A stretch of 64,000 nt of DNA from Streptomyces davaonensis JCM 4913 (GTDB lineage: Bacteria; Actinomycetota; Actinomycetes; Streptomycetales; Streptomycetaceae). Position numbers and translations under genes: made by a program. This document shows positions 9,295 through 17,335 of this stretch, one piece after another. The notes under the pieces were generated by a model. That model was not told the DNA's origin. It saw only the letters and a program-made list of their open reading frames with translations, and did no database searches. The DNA lies in NCBI RefSeq assembly GCF_000349325.1, contig NC_020504.1, positions 620,001-684,000 of the forward strand, written 5' to 3'. The first letter of the stretch is position 1, and each line of letters begins with the position of its first letter.

Positions 9295-9954
9295 ATGACT
9301 CGACCTCCACCGTTAGCACGGACGCGCCGCAGGATTCGCTGGGTCCTCGGTGTCGGCCTGGTTGCCGTCCTCGCAGCGATCATCGTGGTCCTCACCCACC
9401 ACGTGCCCACGTCCTCGTCCTTCTCCGCCGTATCGCCCCAGAGACCCTCTTCGGCCGCCTCGCCGAACGGCTCGCGCGGTGAGCTCCGTGGGGTCCCCGG
9501 CGAGGCCGAGGGTGTCGTCCCCGACGGTGTGACGGTCTTCGACGAGGCGATTCCGGCTGTGGTCAACCTCGATCCGGCTCTGCTCGACGCTCTCCGTCAG
9601 GCTGCGGCAGGTGCCGCGGACGACGCCGGGGTCGTGTTCTACGTCAACAGCGGCTGGCGTTCGCCGGAGTACCAGAATCATCTTCTTCAGCAGGCGATCG
9701 CCGAGTACGGGTCCGAAGACGAGGCCGCCCGATGGGTGGCCACCGCGGAGACATCCCCGCACGTGTCGGGGGACGCGGTCGACCTCGGCCGCTCCGACGC
9801 GACGGCGTGGTTGTCCGAACACGGCGCCGCGTACGGACTGTGCCGGATCTACGGCAACGAACCCTGGCACTTCGAGCTGCGCACCGACGCGATCGATCAT
9901 GGTTGCCCGCCTCTGTACGACGACCCCACCCAGGACCCGAGGATGCAGCAGTGA
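9295..9954 (+). CDS. vanY: VanY-like D,D-carboxypeptidase (peptidase M15B), membrane-anchored
   Basis: The 219-residue protein has one N-terminal transmembrane segment (IRWVLGVGLVAVLAAIIVVL) and a periplasm-facing M15 domain. The zinc site is visible as SPHVSGDAVDLG (the S-x-H-x-x-G-x-A-x-D signature) and EPWHFEL (second histidine and catalytic glutamate). GWRSPEYQNHLL is the conserved substrate-side motif. Such enzymes remove the terminal D-alanine from peptidoglycan precursors, reducing glycopeptide targets. The neighbouring VanS/VanR-like pair and the following VanJ-like gene support this role. Confidence 0.85.
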   Translation: MTRPPPLARTRRRIRWVLGVGLVAVLAAIIVVLTHHVPTSSSFSAVSPQRPSSAASPNGSRGELRGVPGEAEGVVPDGVTVFDEAIPAVVNLDPALLDALRQAAAGAADDAGVVFYVNSGWRSPEYQNHLLQQAIAEYGSEDEAARWVATAETSPHVSGDAVDLGRSDATAWLSEHGAAYGLCRIYGNEPWHFELRTDAIDHGCPPLYDDPTQDPRMQQ

Positions 9955-9977
9955 CCGGCAGTGAACGAGGACAGACG

Positions 9978-11045
9978 ATGGCGCACGCGGAGACGGAGCA
10001 GCCCGGGACGGGCGGGCCGGAACCGGGATCGAGTGGCTGGCGCGCGGGCCTTCGCCGGGCCATCCGCAGCGGTACCCGGCCGGAGCCGTGGAAGCGGAGC
10101 CCGGTGCTCACGGCGCTGGCGCTGTTGCTGGGCCTGCTCATGTTGCTGCATGCGTGGATCACGGACCGCGGGGGCCTCGGCAGTCTCGTGGAGACCTTCC
10201 TGCCGTGGTTCGGCCTGTTCGTCCCGTTGCTGCTGGCCGGGGCGCTGTGGCGCCGCTCCGCCTCCGCGGTGGCCGCGCTGCTGTTGCCGGTCGTGGTGTG
10301 GGGGAACCTGTTCGGCGGGCTGCTCATCGACAAGTCCCGGCCGGGCAGCGACCTGACCGTGGTCAGCCACAACGTCGGCGACGGCAACCCCGACCCGGTT
10401 GGCACCGCCCGCGACCTGGCCGCCTCGGGGGCGGACGTACTGGCCTTGGAGGAGATCACTCCGCAGGCGAAGCCTCTGTACGAGAAGGGGCTGGCGAAGG
10501 CGTATCGGTACCACACGGTGCAGGGCACGGTCGGGCTGTGGAGCAAGCTGCCGCTGTCGGACATCGAGCCGGTCGACATCCAGCAGGACGTCGGACCGCT
10601 GGGCGATGCCAAGCCGGTCGACGTCAAGATGGCCTACAACCGGGCACTGCGCGCCACGGTGGCCACGGATCAGGGGCCGCTGACGGTGTATGTGGCCCAC
10701 CTGGGGTCCGTGCGGGTGATGCCCAGAACCGGCTTCTGGACGGACAGCCGGGACCGCAACGCGACGGCGCTCGCCGAGGCCCTCGCCGCCGAGCGCAGCG
10801 AGCGGGTGGTGCTGCTCGGTGACCTGAACGGCACCATGGACGACGGCGCGTTCGACGGCATCACATCGCTGCTGGACTCGGTCCAGGCGGAGGCCGGGGA
10901 CGGCTTCGGGTTCAGTTGGCCGGCGAGGTTCCCGGTGGCGCGGATCGACCAGATCCTGGTGCGCGGTGTGGAGCCGAGGAGCTCGTGGGTGCTGCCGTCC
11001 ACCGGCAGCGACCACCTGCCCGTGGCGGCCGGAATCAGCTGGTGA
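9978..11045 (+). CDS. Membrane endonuclease/exonuclease/phosphatase-fold protein (VanJ-like)
   Basis: The 355-residue protein has three transmembrane helices (LTALALLLGLLMLLHAWI, LPWFGLFVPLLLAGALW, AVAALLLPVVVWGNLFGGLL) and then an EEP domain: VVSHNVGDGN, VLALEEITP (metal glutamate), GLWSKLPL, VYVAHLGS, LLGDLNGTMDDGAF and the terminal SDHLPVAAGI with the catalytic aspartate-histidine. VanJ of Streptomyces, a teicoplanin-resistance protein, has this architecture. ATG 9978 is chosen because GAGG lies 7 bases upstream; a GTG at 9951 overlapping the VanY stop would be an alternative coupled start. The role is probably undecaprenyl-phosphate processing at the outer face of the membrane (inference). 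Confidence 0.78.
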   Translation: MAHAETEQPGTGGPEPGSSGWRAGLRRAIRSGTRPEPWKRSPVLTALALLLGLLMLLHAWITDRGGLGSLVETFLPWFGLFVPLLLAGALWRRSASAVAALLLPVVVWGNLFGGLLIDKSRPGSDLTVVSHNVGDGNPDPVGTARDLAASGADVLALEEITPQAKPLYEKGLAKAYRYHTVQGTVGLWSKLPLSDIEPVDIQQDVGPLGDAKPVDVKMAYNRALRATVATDQGPLTVYVAHLGSVRVMPRTGFWTDSRDRNATALAEALAAERSERVVLLGDLNGTMDDGAFDGITSLLDSVQAEAGDGFGFSWPARFPVARIDQILVRGVEPRSSWVLPSTGSDHLPVAAGISW

Positions 11046-11066
11046 ACGCAGCGCACCCGCGGGGTG

Positions 11067-11525
11067 CTAGCCGTCGATGTCGAGCGCCGTGCCGTACAGT
11101 CGGTCCACCTTCAGCCGGATGACCACCCGGCGCTCGGCCACGAGCTGCTCCAGGAATGCGGCTTCGTCCTCGGGCCTCGCGCCTTGCGGGATCATGCCGA
11201 GCAGTTCCCGCCCGATCTCGTCGCCGGGCACCGTCGTGGGCTCGGAGACCTCGGCCTCGCCTTCGGCCACGGCGAACGACCATACGTTGCCGCCCTGCAC
11301 ATGCAGTGCCGCACGCGGATTGCGTCGCAGGTGCCCGACCTTGACCCGGTCGGCCGTCGTCGAGAACCGCGCCGTGCGGGATTCGGGGTCCCAGGTGTAC
11401 ATCATGGTGGTCAGGTGGGGGTGGCCACTGCGCTTGACACTGGCGAGCGTGCCGAACTGCCGGCCGCCGAGCAGGTCGGAGAGGGCTTCGTCGGACAGTG
11501 AGCGAGGCGCTGCTGGTTTGGTCAT
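11067..11525 (-). CDS. PPOX-class (F420/FMN-dependent) oxidoreductase-like protein
   Basis: The 152-residue protein matches the split-barrel PPOX group common in actinobacteria. FGTLASVKRSGHPHLTTMMYTWD is the cofactor-side strand pair, ARFSTTADRVKVGHLRRNPRAALHV is the conserved core, and WSFAVAEGEAEVSE follows. Proteins of this type bind F420 or FMN; the substrate is unknown. It lies 7 bases downstream of the MmyB-type regulator on the same strand and is probably in its operon. It converges with the VanJ-like gene. Confidence 0.8.
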   Translation of the reverse strand: MTKPAAPRSLSDEALSDLLGGRQFGTLASVKRSGHPHLTTMMYTWDPESRTARFSTTADRVKVGHLRRNPRAALHVQGGNVWSFAVAEGEAEVSEPTTVPGDEIGRELLGMIPQGARPEDEAAFLEQLVAERRVVIRLKVDRLYGTALDIDG

Positions 11526-11532
11526 GTGTTGA

Positions 11533-12402
11533 TCAACGGCCTTGGTGGTACGGCAATTCCCTCTCGGGTGCGGTCCAACTGGCCAGGACCTGGAGGGCCT
11601 GGGCGGTTTCGGAGCCCGGTTCGACGTTGTAGACGCACAGGGTCTGTTCCGCGTCGCCGGGTGCCTGGAAGGACTCGTAGGAGAAGTGCAGGTCGGCGAC
11701 GAGGGGGTGGTGGTAGTGCTTGGCGCCGTGGGTGCGGCGCAGCACCTTGTGGTCGTTCCACCACGTGGTGAACTCGGGGCACTTGAGGGTGAGTTCGCCG
11801 ACGAGGTCGGCTAGTTGCCGGTCATTGGGATAGCGGCCCGCCTCGAAGCGGAGGATGGCCACCGTCTCCGCGGCGATCCGTTCCCAGTCCCCCACGCGCT
11901 CTCGGGCCACAGGGTCCAGCAGGTAATAGCGGGCGAGGTTGCGGTGGGTGGCGGGCAGGGCGTCGAAGTCGGTCAGGACGGCTCTGGCGAGCTGGTTCGA
12001 GGCCAGCACGTCGGTGCGTCGGCCCAGGACGAAGGCGGGTACGTGGTTCAGGGTCTCCAGCATCAGGTGCAGGCCCGGCCGGACCCGCTGGGCCCTGGCC
12101 GGGGCGCGGCGTGCGGGCCGGGCGCCGGAGGCCAGCAGGTCGGTGAGGTGTTCGCGTTCGGTCTCGTCCAGCCGCAGCACGCGGGCTACGGCGTCCACGA
12201 CCTCGGTGGAGGGATTACGGGCCCGTCCCTGTTCCAGGCGCGTGTAGTACTCGGTGCTGACGCCTGCGAGGCGGGCGACCTCGTCCCGGCGCAGGCCGGG
12301 TACCCGGCGCACTCGCCCGTCGGAGGGCAGTCCGGCCCGCTCGGGGCTGACCTTCGCGCGTCGTGAGCGCAGGAAGCCGGAGATTTCCCTGGTGCGGTCC
12401 AT
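11533..12402 (-). CDS. XRE-family regulator with MmyB-type ligand-binding domain
   Basis: The 289-residue protein has an N-terminal helix-turn-helix with the hallmark RVPGLRRDEVARLAGVSTEYYTRLEQGR (residues 33-60). A C-terminal MmyB-like sensor domain follows (HVPAFVLGRRTDVLASNQLARAV, LARYYLLDP, YHHPLVADLHFSYESF). In Streptomyces these regulators usually sit back-to-back with a short-chain dehydrogenase they control, and here an SDR starts 173 bases away on the other strand. Two further members are encoded at 27878-28741 and 29107-29988. Confidence 0.88.
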   Translation of the reverse strand: MDRTREISGFLRSRRAKVSPERAGLPSDGRVRRVPGLRRDEVARLAGVSTEYYTRLEQGRARNPSTEVVDAVARVLRLDETEREHLTDLLASGARPARRAPARAQRVRPGLHLMLETLNHVPAFVLGRRTDVLASNQLARAVLTDFDALPATHRNLARYYLLDPVARERVGDWERIAAETVAILRFEAGRYPNDRQLADLVGELTLKCPEFTTWWNDHKVLRRTHGAKHYHHPLVADLHFSYESFQAPGDAEQTLCVYNVEPGSETAQALQVLASWTAPERELPYHQGR

Positions 12403-12575
12403 GGCTCCAGTGTGCGGATTTCAGTGACTGCGTGTCGCCCCGAAGGTGGTCCTGCCAGTACCTGTTCCGGCAGGGCCACATTTGGCGTCCTGGAGGGCAC
12501 CCCCCGGTGGTGTTCTGGGTGTGCGGCCGGAACGGACCGTCCCGCGAAACTCCACTTCTTCGGAAGGCATTCAGC

Positions 12576-13247
12576 ATGTCCACGAACACCACGTCCCCGA
12601 CCCAACCTCTGCCCCTCGCCGGTCGTGTCGCGGTCGTCACCGGCGCCTCCAGCGGCATCGGTGAGGCGTCCGCCGAGCACCTGGCGTCGCTCGGTGCCCG
12701 TGTCGTCGTACTGGCGCGGCGGGCCGAACTCGGGGGCGCCGACCTGCTGCTGAACAACGCCGGAGTCATGCTGCCCGCTCCGATCGAGGAGCTGGCCGCG
12801 GATCAGTGGAAGCAGCAGATCGATCTGAACATCACCGGTCTGATGAACGCGATCGGCGCGTTCACCCCGCAGTTGGTCGCGGCCGCCGCCGAGCGCGGTG
12901 TGGCCGACCTGATCAACACCTCCTCGATCGCGGCGCAGAACATCTTCCCCAACTTCGCCGTCTACTCGGGTACGAAGGCGTACGTCACCCACCTGTCCCG
13001 GCATCTGCGGGCCGAGCTGGGCGCGAAGAAGGTGCGGGTCTCGGCGCTCGAACCCGGCATTGTCGGCACCGAGCTTCAGGGCCATGTCACGGACCAGGGC
13101 GCCCTGGACTGGCTGGCCGGCTCCAAGGAGACGATGGAGTGGCTCACGGCGCAGGACATCGCAAAGACCGTCGGCTTCATCGCCACACTCCCGCCTCGGG
13201 TGAACCTCCAGCAGGTCACGATCATGCCCACCGGCCAGGCCGCCTGA
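12576..13247 (+). CDS. Short-chain dehydrogenase with internal deletion in the cofactor domain
   Basis: The 223-residue product keeps the glycine-rich TGASSGIGEASA, the NNAGVM motif, the catalytic S (NTSSIAAQN) and YSGTKAYVTH, and the late ALEPGIVGTEL. However, the second strand VVVLARRA runs straight into ELGGADLLLNNAG. The usual stretch of about 40 residues with the third strand and its conserved D-V/D-D motif is absent. The frame is intact, so this looks like an in-frame deletion. NAD(P) binding is probably lost or altered (inference). ATG 12576 has GGAAGG upstream. It is divergent from an MmyB-type regulator. Confidence 0.82.
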   Translation: MSTNTTSPTQPLPLAGRVAVVTGASSGIGEASAEHLASLGARVVVLARRAELGGADLLLNNAGVMLPAPIEELAADQWKQQIDLNITGLMNAIGAFTPQLVAAAAERGVADLINTSSIAAQNIFPNFAVYSGTKAYVTHLSRHLRAELGAKKVRVSALEPGIVGTELQGHVTDQGALDWLAGSKETMEWLTAQDIAKTVGFIATLPPRVNLQQVTIMPTGQAA

Positions 13248-13342
13248 CCGGGGTGCGCGGTGGGGCCCGCCTTCGTCCTCATGTTTAAGGGGCGAGTTCC
13301 GGTTCACTGGGGAAGCTGTATCACTTCAGGTGGGAGGCAGCC

Positions 13343-13498
13343 ATGCTCCTCATAGGCATCATCCTGCTCGTCATCGGCTTCGTCACGGGCATCTCGGTCC
13401 TCTGGACGATCGGGCTCATCCTGACCGTCATCGGCGCGGTCATGTGGATCATGGGTTCCATGGGCCATGCGGTCGCCGGCCGTCGGCACTACTGGTGA
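13343..13498 (+). CDS. Small two-helix membrane protein (DUF6131-like)
   Basis: A 51-residue protein runs from ATG 13343 to TGA 13498, preceded by a strong GGGAGG ribosome site six bases upstream. It consists of two hydrophobic helices (IGIILLVIGFVTGISVLW and IGLILTVIGAVMWIMG) and a short basic tail ending RRHYW. Very similar small proteins are widespread in Streptomyces. The function is unknown. It stands alone between the SDR and a GNAT gene. Confidence 0.8.
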   Translation: MLLIGIILLVIGFVTGISVLWTIGLILTVIGAVMWIMGSMGHAVAGRRHYW

Positions 13499-13567
13499 TG
13501 AGCCGACCAGCACCTGGGCCGACTCCTTTCGGATCACTGTCACGGGCGGTGCGCTAGGTTTCCCGGC

Positions 13568-14098
13568 ATGACCGAAGTCGGACCCGACACCTGGCCACCT
13601 GCCCCGTTACGGACCGCACGGCTCGTACTCCGTGCGTCACAGTCCCAGGATCGCGCGGCGTTCATCGAGTTGTTCACCTCGCCGGAGGTGGGGACCTACG
13701 TCGGTGGCGCTCGGCCGCGTGATGAGTTGGAGCGCGCGATGCCCGAGGTGCCGGGGCGGCGGCCCCGCCTGTTCGTGGTCGAACTCGACGGGACGATGAT
13801 CGGCATGATCACGCTCGATCGGCGCGACGCCGAGCGTCCGGGGCACGTCCGGCCGGATGGTGGGGCGGCCGAGCTCGGCTACCTGTTCCTGCCGCAGGCG
13901 TGGGGACACGGGTACGCCGCCGAGGCGTGCGCCGCGGCACTCGACTGGTTCGCCGGCGTGCTCCCCGGCGAGCCGGTGGTGCTCACCACCCAGACCGCCA
14001 ACGACCGTGCGATGCGCCTCGCGGCAAAACTCGGGTTCACCGAGGTCGAGCGGTTCGAGGAGTTCGGCGCCGAGCAGTGGTTCGGGGTGTGGTCGTAG
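13568..14098 (+). CDS. RimJ/RimL-type GNAT N-acetyltransferase
   Basis: The 176-residue protein begins with the family's typical APLRTARLVLRA strand. It has AELGYLFLPQAWGHGYAAEACAAALDW, the acetyl-CoA pyrophosphate loop (W-G-x-G-Y-A), near residues 97-122, and TANDRAMRLAAKLGFTEVERF, the beta5 to alpha4 segment. The family acetylates N-terminal or small-molecule amines. The substrate is unknown, and the neighbours give no clue. Confidence 0.85.
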   Translation: MTEVGPDTWPPAPLRTARLVLRASQSQDRAAFIELFTSPEVGTYVGGARPRDELERAMPEVPGRRPRLFVVELDGTMIGMITLDRRDAERPGHVRPDGGAAELGYLFLPQAWGHGYAAEACAAALDWFAGVLPGEPVVLTTQTANDRAMRLAAKLGFTEVERFEEFGAEQWFGVWS

Positions 14099-14122
14099 GC
14101 CGGCGTCCCCTCTGGCGGGGCG

Positions 14123-14344
14123 TCAATTCCATGGTTCCTGGTGGGGGTTCTCGCCCAGCACCCGCGCGGCGGCCTCGCAGAGGTCTTGGCCGTAGAGCTG
14201 GTTGCTGCCGTACGGGGAGCCCCAGAGTTCGGTCGCGGCTTGGGCCACGGCGCGCCAGCTGAAGTCTTCGTCGACTCGCCATGCGCGGATCTGGACGGCC
14301 ATCTCCGTCGTGATCGTCGCGGGGTCCACAAGGTTGTATGCCAT
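14123..14344 (-). CDS. Small conserved actinobacterial protein of unknown function
   Basis: A 73-residue product starts MAYNLVDPATITTEMAVQIRAW at ATG 14344. It contains DEDFSWRAVAQAATELWGS followed by YGQDLCEAAARVLGE, which has the spacing of a small helix-turn-helix. The start is chosen at the methionine preceding the conserved-looking segment; upstream in-frame codons extend to 14413 but run into the putative promoter. No function is proposed. Confidence 0.6.
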   Translation of the reverse strand: MAYNLVDPATITTEMAVQIRAWRVDEDFSWRAVAQAATELWGSPYGSNQLYGQDLCEAAARVLGENPHQEPWN

Positions 14345-14595
14345 GCCGCCGACCCTAGGAGCCTCGTCGGCGCGGCGGCCATCTGATGACGCCCGCGACT
14401 TTGTCCTGATCACGGAAAAAGCGAAGAGTTCCGGCGCGAAAGGGGTTACGCGTCAGGACCAAGCCCGCTAACTTCCTTGAAATGAACGGGTCATGCACAT
14501 GAGGCCCGGTTAGACGGCGCGACGGCGCGCGCCGGTTCTCCCCTCGGCAGGGCCGATCATGTCCTGCTGTCATCCCCACACCTCGGGAGACAACT

Positions 14596-17319
14596 GTGCG
14601 CACGAGACTGCTCAGACCCCGATTCCTCCGTCCGTTGGCGCTGTCGGTGGTGTGTGCCGTCGGCTGCTTCGCGCCCGGAACGGCCACAGCCGCGCCACCC
14701 GATCCGGCCGACCGCGTGAGCGCGGCAGCCGCGGAGTTCCAGCAGATCACGCTCGCCAAGGGCGTGGCCGAGATGGGCGAGCCCATGACGCTCGCCGTGC
14801 TCCCGAACCGTTCGGTCCTGCATACGTCACGCGACGGCACCGTCCGGCTCACCGATGCCGCCGGGAACACCGGCGTGGCCGGAAAACTCGACGTCTACAG
14901 CCACGACGAGGAGGGTCTGCAAGGCATCGCGGTGGACCCGGCGTTCACCTCCAACCGCTTCATCTACCTGTACTACGCCCCCAAGTTGAGCACGCCGAAC
15001 GGTGACGCCCCTTCCGACGGGACCGCCTCCGACTTCGCGCCGTTCGACGGCGTCAACCGGCTCTCCCGGTTCCTGCTGAGGGCCGATGGCACCCTCGACG
15101 TCGCCGGCGAGCAGAAGATCCTCGACGTCCCCGCCTCGCGCGGCATCTGCTGTCACGTCGGCGGCGACATCGACTTCGACGCGGCGGGCAATCTGTATCT
15201 GTCGACCGGCGACGACACCAACCCCTTCGCCTCGGACGGCTTCACCCCGATCGACGAACGGGCCTCCCGCAACCCGGCCTTCGACGCCCAGCGTTCCGCG
15301 GGCAACACCAACGACCTGCGCGGCAAGGTGCTGCGTATCAAGGTGAACGCGGACGGGTCGTACTCCATCCCGAGCGGCAACCTCTTCGCGCCCGGCACCG
15401 CCAGAACGCGCCCCGAGATCTACGCGATGGGCTTCCGCAACCCCTTCCGGATGAGCGTGGACAAGGCCACGGGCATCGTCTACCTCGGTGACTACGGCCC
15501 CGACTCCGGAACCGCGTTGCCGGGGCGAGGGCCGGAGGGCCAGGTCGAGTTCAACCGCATTACGCAGGCGGGCAATTACGGCTGGCCGTACTGCACCGGC
15601 AAGGCCGACGCGTACACCGACTTCGACTTCGCCACGGGCGCTTCGGGCGCCAAGTTCGACTGCTCCGCGCCCAGGAACACCTCACCGCGCAACACCGGTC
15701 TCACCGACCTGCCCCCGGCGCAACCGGCCTGGATCCCCTACAACGGCACCTCCGTACCGGAGTTCGGCGGGGGATCGGAATCCCCGATGGGCGGGCCCGT
15801 CTACCGCTACGACGCCTCCTCCACCTCCGAGGTCAAGTTCCCCGAGGAGTACGACGGGGACTATTTCGCGGGCGAGTTCGGCCGCCGCTGGATCAAGCGC
15901 ATCGAGGCGGCCGGCGACGGCACCGTGCAGTCCATCAACCCCTTCCCCTGGACCGGTACCCAGGTGATGGACACGGCCTTCGGCCCGGACGGCGCCCTGT
16001 ACGTCCTGGACTACGGCACCGGCTACTTCAACGGCGACGAGAACTCCGCCCTGTACCGCATAGAGCATGTCACCGACGGCCTCGCCCCGATCGCGCAGGC
16101 CAAGGCGAACGTCACCTCCGGAAAGGCACCGCTGGCGGTCTCCTTCTCCTCGGCCGGCAGCTCGGACCCGGACGGCGGCGCCCTCAGCCATGCGTGGACC
16201 TTCGGGGACGGTGCGACGTCCACCGCCGCCGACCCCTCGCACACCTACACGGCCAACGGCCAGTACACGGCCACGCTGAAGGTCACGGATCCGACCGGCA
16301 AGACCGCGACCGCGTCCGTGCACATCACCGTCGGCAACACCGCGCCCACCGTGCGGATCGACCTGCCCGCGGACGGCAGCATCCACGACTTCGGGGACGC
16401 GATCCCCTTCCAGGTGACGGTGACCGACCCGGAGGACGGCACCATCGACTGCGCCAGGGTGAAGGTCTCCTTCATCGTCGGCCACGACAGCCACGGCCAC
16501 CCGCAGACCTCGGCCACCGGCTGCTCCGGCACCCTCCAGACCCTGGCGGACGGCGAACACGACCCCAACGCCAACATCTTCGGCGTCCTCGATGCCGAGT
16601 ACACCGACAAGGGCGCGAGCGGCCAGCCCGCGCTGACCACCCACGACCAGCACATCGTCCAGCCCTCCCACCGGCAGGCCGAGCACTACGGCGGCTCCGC
16701 CGGGGTCCAGGTCGTCAACCACGGCCCCGCCCACGGCGGCAGGACCGTCGGCTACATCGACAACGGCGACTGGATCTCCTTCACGCCGTACGCCCTCGGC
16801 AACGCCACCGCGTTCACCGCCCGGGTGTCCTCGGCGGGTGCGGGCGGCACCATCGAGGTGCGCGCCGGGTCCGCGACCGGCGCCCTGCTCGGTACGGCGA
16901 CCGTGCCGGTGACCGGCGGCTGGGAGACCTTCCAGGACGTGACCACTCCCCTGGCCGACCTGCCCAGCGGCTCCACCCAGCTGTACCTCGTCTTCAAAGG
17001 CGGCGCCGGAGCGCTGTTCGACGTCGACGAGTTCTCCTTCACCACGACCGGCGGCGGTACCCGCTCGGGTGCGGTCAAGGGCGTGGGCAGCAAGTGCCTG
17101 GACGTCGACGGCGCCAACACCGCCGACGGCACGCAGATCCAGCTGTGGACCTGCAACGGCACCGGCGCCCAGAAGTGGTCCGCGCAGCCCGACGGCACCG
17201 TACGCAACCCGCAGTCCGGCAAGTGCCTCACCGCATCCGGCGACACGTGGAACGACGGCACGCCCGTGCAGCTGTGGACCTGCCAGACCGGCGCCAACCA
17301 GAAATGGACCCTTCCGTAG
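14596..17319 (+). CDS. Secreted PQQ-type sugar dehydrogenase with PKD, CBM6 and ricin-lectin modules
   Basis: The 907-residue protein has a Sec signal peptide ending near ATAAPPD. A soluble glucose dehydrogenase-like propeller follows (about 45-490: MTLAVLPNRSVLHTSRDG, GLQGIAVDPAF, GGDIDFDAAGNLYLSTGDD, YAMGFRNPFRM, NYGWPYC, DTAFGPDGALYVLDYG). Then come a PKD domain (about 500-580, HAWTFGDGATSTAADPSHTY), a CBM6-like module (about 690-820, GGRTVGYIDNGDWISF) and a C-terminal ricin-type lectin half (KCLDVDGANTADGTQIQLWTCNGTGAQKW). It probably oxidises a sugar outside the cell while bound to polysaccharide. The GTG start is set by the signal peptide. The ThuA protein follows after 16 bases. Confidence 0.88.
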   Translation: MRTRLLRPRFLRPLALSVVCAVGCFAPGTATAAPPDPADRVSAAAAEFQQITLAKGVAEMGEPMTLAVLPNRSVLHTSRDGTVRLTDAAGNTGVAGKLDVYSHDEEGLQGIAVDPAFTSNRFIYLYYAPKLSTPNGDAPSDGTASDFAPFDGVNRLSRFLLRADGTLDVAGEQKILDVPASRGICCHVGGDIDFDAAGNLYLSTGDDTNPFASDGFTPIDERASRNPAFDAQRSAGNTNDLRGKVLRIKVNADGSYSIPSGNLFAPGTARTRPEIYAMGFRNPFRMSVDKATGIVYLGDYGPDSGTALPGRGPEGQVEFNRITQAGNYGWPYCTGKADAYTDFDFATGASGAKFDCSAPRNTSPRNTGLTDLPPAQPAWIPYNGTSVPEFGGGSESPMGGPVYRYDASSTSEVKFPEEYDGDYFAGEFGRRWIKRIEAAGDGTVQSINPFPWTGTQVMDTAFGPDGALYVLDYGTGYFNGDENSALYRIEHVTDGLAPIAQAKANVTSGKAPLAVSFSSAGSSDPDGGALSHAWTFGDGATSTAADPSHTYTANGQYTATLKVTDPTGKTATASVHITVGNTAPTVRIDLPADGSIHDFGDAIPFQVTVTDPEDGTIDCARVKVSFIVGHDSHGHPQTSATGCSGTLQTLADGEHDPNANIFGVLDAEYTDKGASGQPALTTHDQHIVQPSHRQAEHYGGSAGVQVVNHGPAHGGRTVGYIDNGDWISFTPYALGNATAFTARVSSAGAGGTIEVRAGSATGALLGTATVPVTGGWETFQDVTTPLADLPSGSTQLYLVFKGGAGALFDVDEFSFTTTGGGTRSGAVKGVGSKCLDVDGANTADGTQIQLWTCNGTGAQKWSAQPDGTVRNPQSGKCLTASGDTWNDGTPVQLWTCQTGANQKWTLP

Positions 17320-17335
17320 AAAGGAGGCGACTGAC

